The notes beneath the pieces were generated by a model. That model saw nothing but the letters and a program-made list of their open reading frames with translations, did no database searches and had not been told where the DNA came from. The position numbers and the translations under genes are program-made. Shown here in pieces: positions 22,625-26,295 of a stretch of 26,295 nt of DNA. The stretch's first letter is position 1; each line of letters opens with the position of its first letter. The stretch lies in NCBI GenBank assembly GCA_002399235.1, contig DHDH01000004.1, forward strand, positions 1-26,295. The letters are read 5' to 3'. The stretch comes from Firmicutes bacterium UBA4881 (GTDB taxonomy: Bacteria; Bacillota; DTU065).

Positions 22625-23638
22625 TCAGTCTAAAAGCAGACGCTCCCCAATCTGCACTGCATTTAAGGCGGCGCCTTTGCGAATCTGGTCACCTACAACC
22701 CAGAGGTTAAGACCACGTTTATTGGCAAGATCACGTCTGATCCGACCTACATAAACATCGTCTTTTTTCTCTAGATCAAGAGGCATCGGATAAACCTGGT
22801 TCTCTGGGTCGTCTAGCACAACAAGCCCTGGTGCATTACTGAAAGCTTCTTTAATTTCGTCTAAAGTAAAGTCTTTATTAAGCTCTACATATATAGATTC
22901 AGAGTGGCAACGCTTTACAGGGACTCTAATTGTTGTTGCCGTAACACCAAGTTCGGGGCGATGCAGCATCTTTTGCGTCTCTTTTACCATTTTCCATTCT
23001 TCCTTAGTATAGCCTTCTGCATCAAAGACATCGATCTGCGGAATAAGATTATAGGCAATTGGATAATGCTTTGGCAAGGAAGCCACTGGTAAAACTTGTG
23101 GAATATAGTTTGGATTGATTACTTCGTTATCCAATTCTTCCATACCTTTTACTCCAGCTCCTGAAACTGCTTGGTAAGTGGAAACTAGAATACGTTGAAG
23201 GCCAAAATGCCGCTCAAGTGGAGCCAAAGCTACAAGCATGATAATTGTAGAGCAGTTAGGGTTAGCAATAATACCTTTATGAAGTTTAATATCTTCAGGA
23301 TTAACCTCAGGTACTACTAGAGGTACCTCTGGGTCCATTCTAAAGGCAGAGGTATTGTCGATAACAACTGCACCTCTTTTAACTGCTTCTTGAGCCATAG
23401 CTTTAGATACTGAGCCACCTGCGCAGAAAAAAGCAATGTCGATACCTGCAAAAGACTCTGGTTTAGCCTCTTCTATTATAAACTCCCGACCTTTAATTTG
23501 GAGTTTTTTTCCGGCAGATTTTGCCGAGGCTAAAGCCCTAATCTCTGTCGCGGGAAAATTTCTTTCAACAAGTAGTCCTAATAATTCTTCACCAACAGCT
23601 CCAGTGGCTCCTAAAACGGCAACTTTGACCTTTTTCAT
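22625..23638 (-). CDS. asd: Aspartate-semialdehyde dehydrogenase
   Basis: Asd reduces aspartyl phosphate to aspartate semialdehyde with NADPH. The 337-residue protein has the Rossmann opening VAVLGATGAVGEELL (6-20), the active-site Cys129 in ANPNCSTI, SGAGVKGMEEL following the catalytic domain, and RVPVKRCHSESIY, with the catalytic His. The ATG is preceded by AGGAGG, which lies at the end of dpaB; the genes are three bases apart, indicating coupling. The gene order dpaA-dpaB-asd-dapG-dapA is the Bacillus order. Confidence 0.97.
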   Translation of the reverse strand: MKKVKVAVLGATGAVGEELLGLLVERNFPATEIRALASAKSAGKKLQIKGREFIIEEAKPESFAGIDIAFFCAGGSVSKAMAQEAVKRGAVVIDNTSAFRMDPEVPLVVPEVNPEDIKLHKGIIANPNCSTIIMLVALAPLERHFGLQRILVSTYQAVSGAGVKGMEELDNEVINPNYIPQVLPVASLPKHYPIAYNLIPQIDVFDAEGYTKEEWKMVKETQKMLHRPELGVTATTIRVPVKRCHSESIYVELNKDFTLDEIKEAFSNAPGLVVLDDPENQVYPMPLDLEKKDDVYVGRIRRDLANKRGLNLWVVGDQIRKGAALNAVQIGERLLLD

Positions 23639-23641
23639 GAA

Positions 23642-24235
23642 TTATCCTCCTGTCTTTTCAGCTAGTATAGGTTGTAGCTGTCTGCCAGCTATAGCTTCCA
23701 ATAAAGCTTCTGACAACAAAGATGCAACTGCTACTAAGCTACGGGGTTTATTAGTGGGGGCATCTTGCCTAAAAGGTACAAAATAGATACCTCTAGTCCG
23801 CAAAAGTTTCCCCAGATTTTCAGCATTGTTCCCTAAGGCATCATTAGTAGATACAGCGAGCAGCACCGGTTTATTGTTCCGCAATGTTGCTTTTGTTGCC
23901 ATTAAAATGGGTGTATCAGTGATGCCTAGGGCTAATTTAGCCATGCTCGAACCTGTAAGCGGGGCTATTACCATTATATCAAGTTGTTTTTCTGGTCCAT
24001 AAGGTTCAGCATCTACTATTGTTGTCACGAGATTACCTCGTGCTAATTCTTTCATTTTGGCTCGCCAGCTATCACCTAAACCAAAACGTGTATTAGTATT
24101 AAAAAGTGAAGAGCTAGCAAAAGAAGTGAGCTCTGCTCCTTCGTCTCTTAACGAGAAGGCCACTTTTAAAAAGGGATCAATTGAACAGTAAGAGCCAGTT
24201 ACACCCCAGCCAATTTTCAGGCCAGCGTATTTCAC
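23642..24235 (-). CDS. dpaB: Dipicolinate synthase subunit B
   Basis: DpaB (SpoVFB) is a flavoprotein-like subunit that, with DpaA, makes dipicolinic acid, stored with calcium in the spore core. The 197-residue protein belongs to the HFCD/flavoprotein fold: GLKIGWGVTGSYC at 5-17, VIAPLTGSSMAKLALGITDTP near residue 90, and KPVLLAVSTNDALG near 120. The start is GTG, overlapping the dpaA stop by four bases (GTGA), with GGAGAG upstream, so it is coupled to dpaA. Also called spoVFB. Confidence 0.95.
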   Translation of the reverse strand: MKYAGLKIGWGVTGSYCSIDPFLKVAFSLRDEGAELTSFASSSLFNTNTRFGLGDSWRAKMKELARGNLVTTIVDAEPYGPEKQLDIMVIAPLTGSSMAKLALGITDTPILMATKATLRNNKPVLLAVSTNDALGNNAENLGKLLRTRGIYFVPFRQDAPTNKPRSLVAVASLLSEALLEAIAGRQLQPILAEKTGG

Positions 24236-25074
24236 AATTTTTCTCTCCTCTGCTCCGGCCAGTCTCCTCTAAAATATCTTTCGATTAGGGGAGGAACTGT
24301 TTGGGCTAGATAAGCTCCTGACGCTTGGGGAGCATATTTCCCTGGTAAGCCTGGCAAAGGGAGATGACGGATCTTCGCATCGAGAGCGTCTTTAATCCCT
24401 GAACTAGAGGCTAATTCTACATAAATTGGTGTTGTGTTATTAGCAAAAAAGTCTTGATCCAAGATCGGCGCTGGTACTGTATTAATAACCGCAACCCAAT
24501 TTCCCTTTACTTCTTTAAGACTGGTAGTTCCTAAAAAGAGAGCAGTAGCTCTGGCTAATTCAGCGTTAGCCCTAGCAGCTATAACGACCTCTCCACCCAA
24601 GAATTTTAATCTAATTCCCAGTGTAAGGGCAATTCTACCTGCTCCTATTATGAGAAATTTAGCGCCAAATATTGTTGTATTTAATTCCGTCATTAGAGTT
24701 TTAATAGTTCCTTCAGCGGTTGGTATAGCATTTAACCAAGCTAGTTCATCTAATTGCCCTAGTTCGCAGACAATTACCTCTTTTTTAACTGCTTTTTCCC
24801 TTAGCATATTACGGGCGGCACCAATTAATAAAAGTGAACCCTGGGGGATATAATCTAGAGTTTCTAGCAAGGAAAGACCATTGCTTTCTCTAATAGTTCC
24901 TAAGTCATCTGTACTACTTAAAGGTGCGATAAAAACGCTTCCTTCTTTAATACTCCAGGTAGCAGCCTCTAACTCATCAGGGCTATTAATACTCTCCACA
25001 TCATATTGCAAGCTCAATTTAGCTTTTAAAATACGCTCTCTTTCTCCGCCACCTAAAAAAACAATCTTGGCCAC
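24232..25074 (-). CDS. dpaA: Dipicolinate synthase subunit A
   Basis: DpaA (SpoVFA) oxidises the dihydrodipicolinate-type intermediate to dipicolinate in the mother cell. The 280-residue protein has an N-terminal domain (IVFLGGGERE) and a Rossmann NAD-binding domain with LIIGAGRIALTLG at about 141-153 (the family's usual second Gly after Arg is Ala here), then ELASSSGI and LPLPGLPGKYAPQASGAYLA near the end. I prefer the GTG at 25074, which lies eight bases after AAAGGAGG; the ATG at 25080 is only two bases from it and adds two residues. A sigma-K-like promoter lies directly upstream. Confidence 0.94.
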   Translation of the reverse strand: MAKIVFLGGGERERILKAKLSLQYDVESINSPDELEAATWSIKEGSVFIAPLSSTDDLGTIRESNGLSLLETLDYIPQGSLLLIGAARNMLREKAVKKEVIVCELGQLDELAWLNAIPTAEGTIKTLMTELNTTIFGAKFLIIGAGRIALTLGIRLKFLGGEVVIAARANAELARATALFLGTTSLKEVKGNWVAVINTVPAPILDQDFFANNTTPIYVELASSSGIKDALDAKIRHLPLPGLPGKYAPQASGAYLAQTVPPLIERYFRGDWPEQRREKL

Positions 25075-25103
25075 AATCATTTCCTCCTTTGCCGGAGCAA
25101 GAA

Positions 25104-25131
25104 TATCATATGCCCTGCAAAGGCGTGTGGT
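25104..25131 (-). promoter_or_regulatory. Sigma-K-like promoter for dpaA-dpaB
   Basis: On the minus strand GCATATGATA (25113-25104) matches the sigma-K -10 consensus GCATANNNTA, and AC (25131-25130) lies 17 bases before CATA as the minimal -35. The -35 touches the dapB stop. In Bacillus spoVF is transcribed by sigma-K in the mother cell, so the placement fits; activity is inferred. Confidence 0.6.
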
Positions 25132-25889
25132 TACAGTCCTAGTATGTGCTCAAGACCATATACTGGGCCCTTAATTGACATTATTTTTCTTAAAGCTAGC
25201 ATTACTCCTGGCATAAAAGAGATCCGGTCAAATGAGTCATGACGAATTGTGAGTAACTGACCTTCACCACCAAATATGACTTCTTGATGAGCAATTAAAC
25301 CTGGTAACCGTACACTATGGACATGGATACCACCATAATTTTGTCCTCGTGGTCCTTGATTTTCACTTACATCCTTGGCACCTAATAGTTCCGCTGTTTT
25401 TACAGCTGTACCTGAAGGAGCATCTACTTTTTTATCATGATGTAGTTCGATAATCTCCACATTAGGGAAAAATTGGTGAGCTTGTTTAGCAAAGTGCATC
25501 ATTAAAACAGCACCTAAGGCAAAGTTTGGTACTACTAAAACCCCAACTCCATTGGTAGTTAAAGATGAAACATAACCTTCACTTAAGCCACTTGTACCAA
25601 CGATTATGGGCTTACCAGCTTCTACTGCGAGAGCAATATTATCTTTAACTATATCGGGGCGAGTAAAATCCACCCACACCTCAGCTTTATTAACAGCTTC
25701 TTTTAAAGAAGCATCAATAATAACACCATTAGATTCTATTTCTGCTACCTGACCTGCATCTTTCCCCGCAAAAGCTGGATCAACTGCTGCGGTAAGTACT
25801 AGATCTTGTTCTTTAGTTAAAGCTTTAATTACTTCTTTACCCATCCTACCTCCAGCACCACTTACACCAACCTTTAATTGGTTAGACAT
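25131..25889 (-). CDS. dapB: 4-hydroxy-tetrahydrodipicolinate reductase
   Basis: DapB reduces the DapA product towards diaminopimelate and lysine. The 252-residue protein opens with VGVSGAGGRMGKEV (7-20), the dinucleotide-binding motif, and carries the signature ELHHDKKVDAPSGTA (148-162), with His150, His151 and Lys154 in the active site. VPNFALGAVLM (120-130) is also conserved. The start follows AGGAGG. It is the first gene of the operon, directly behind the lysine riboswitch. Confidence 0.97.
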   Translation of the reverse strand: MSNQLKVGVSGAGGRMGKEVIKALTKEQDLVLTAAVDPAFAGKDAGQVAEIESNGVIIDASLKEAVNKAEVWVDFTRPDIVKDNIALAVEAGKPIIVGTSGLSEGYVSSLTTNGVGVLVVPNFALGAVLMMHFAKQAHQFFPNVEIIELHHDKKVDAPSGTAVKTAELLGAKDVSENQGPRGQNYGGIHVHSVRLPGLIAHQEVIFGGEGQLLTIRHDSFDRISFMPGVMLALRKIMSIKGPVYGLEHILGL

Positions 25890-25905
25890 AAAGTCACCTC
25901 CTATG

Positions 25906-26115
25906 AAAAAAAGTCGGCAACTAACCTGCCGACCCTTAAGTCTAACAGACTAGCGCATCACTTAGGTTTAAGTGACAGTTGAACAGTTATTCACTGTTTA
26001 ACCAGTCTTAGAAAGTGCCCTTTTAAGACTTCGGCGATACTCCCCTTTCCCTAAGTTCTTTGGCTGCCGCCTCCCCTAGGTACTCTTGCTTATCGCTCCT
26101 CTAGCCGCTTATTAT
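25906..26115 (-). promoter_or_regulatory. Lysine riboswitch (L box) before dapB
   Basis: The minus strand from about 26110 reads AGAGGAGCG, AAGAGTA, GGGGAGGCGGCAGCCAAAGAAC, GAAAGGGG and ATCGCCGAAG in the order of the lysine riboswitch core, followed by an arm ending CTAGTCTGTTAGACTTAAG. A terminator closes it: GTCGGCA, loop GGTTAGT, TGCCGAC and seven T (25933-25906). Lysine binding is expected to favour termination and lower transcription of the whole dap operon. Confidence 0.93.
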
Positions 26116-26122
26116 TTCGTTC

Positions 26123-26151
26123 ATTGTCCCACAGTAAATGCCTGGTGTCAA
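26123..26151 (-). promoter_or_regulatory. Sigma-A promoter of the dap operon
   Basis: Minus strand: -35 TTGACA (26151-26146), 17-base spacer, -10 GACAAT (26128-26123). Transcription would begin near 26116, at the start of the lysine riboswitch. The remaining 144 bases to the window end show no gene I can support. Confidence 0.8.
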
Positions 26152-26295
26152 TACTTCTTGTCATGTACATTGCATACATAGCTAAGGATTTATCTTTTTT
26201 AGATATTTCATCCCACTTATGAGACTAATTAAAATAATTAGCGGCATTAGTGAAATGCTATCAGAGCCTACCTTAAAAAGGTTCCTACTAATAAT

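Noticed and set aside
26152..26295. Possible gene at the right edge
   Set aside because: No frame with a start signal or family resemblance is visible; only a short A+T-rich hairpin CTAATTA / TAATTAG occurs.

Overview
The window looks like chromosomal DNA of an A+T-rich, endospore-forming Firmicute, most likely a clostridial lineage. The basis is twofold. It carries sporulation genes (both dipicolinate synthase subunits, a YteA/DksA-type zinc-finger protein, a TepA-type ClpP-like protease) and Gram-positive RNA regulation (PyrR leaders, an isoleucine T-box, a lysine riboswitch). It also preserves two gene neighbourhoods known from Bacillus: the ylm/ileS/lspA/pyr block and the spoVF/asd/dapG/dapA/rnj/tepA/ylzJ block. 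Nearly all genes lie on the minus strand; only three (exonuclease/Pol-like, MerR, MCP) are on plus. I see no tRNA, rRNA, CRISPR array or intact insertion sequence.

Layout. 1-2190: pyrR and uracil permease behind a sigma-A promoter, with a PyrR-type attenuator before pyrR and a second PyrR-type site before the permease. 2191-2690: a gene-poor gap holding a 279-bp segment bounded by 21-bp inverted repeats with a decayed reading frame inside. 2690-4857: rluD/ylyB, lspA, a YteA-like regulator and a DUF5665 membrane protein. 4976-6289 (+): an intact DEDDy 3'-5' exonuclease fused to a shrunken, catalytically altered family-A DNA polymerase-like domain. 6386-9470: ileS with its T-box and promoter. 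9603-10262 (+): a regulator with two MerR-like DNA-binding units, standing where divIVA is found in Bacillus. 10420-14446: the cell-division/ylm cluster (ylmH, yggT, proC, sepF, yggS and a HlyD-like protein). 14567-15316: uppP with an unusual leader. 15664-18383: ylzJ, tepA and RNase J. 18653-20536 (+): a chemoreceptor with an extracytoplasmic CZB-like domain. 20572-26151: dapA, dapG, asd, dpaB, dpaA and dapB behind a lysine riboswitch.

How the genes work together. The last block makes aspartyl phosphate, aspartate semialdehyde and dihydrodipicolinate, then splits the flow: DapB leads to diaminopimelate and lysine, DpaAB to spore dipicolinate. A match to the sigma-K promoter consensus between dapB and dpaA would let the mother cell make dipicolinate even when lysine shuts the riboswitch. 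The middle block joins septum assembly (SepF, YggT, YlmH), PLP balance (YggS), proline synthesis and undecaprenyl phosphate recycling. The first block handles pyrimidine salvage and its control, with lipoprotein maturation and rRNA modification next to it.

Most notable: the degenerate Pol I-like exonuclease, the tandem MerR protein, the uppP leader in which a hairpin separates the Shine-Dalgarno from the start, the possible AUU start of RNase J, the inverted-repeat element, and the internal sigma-K-like promoter.
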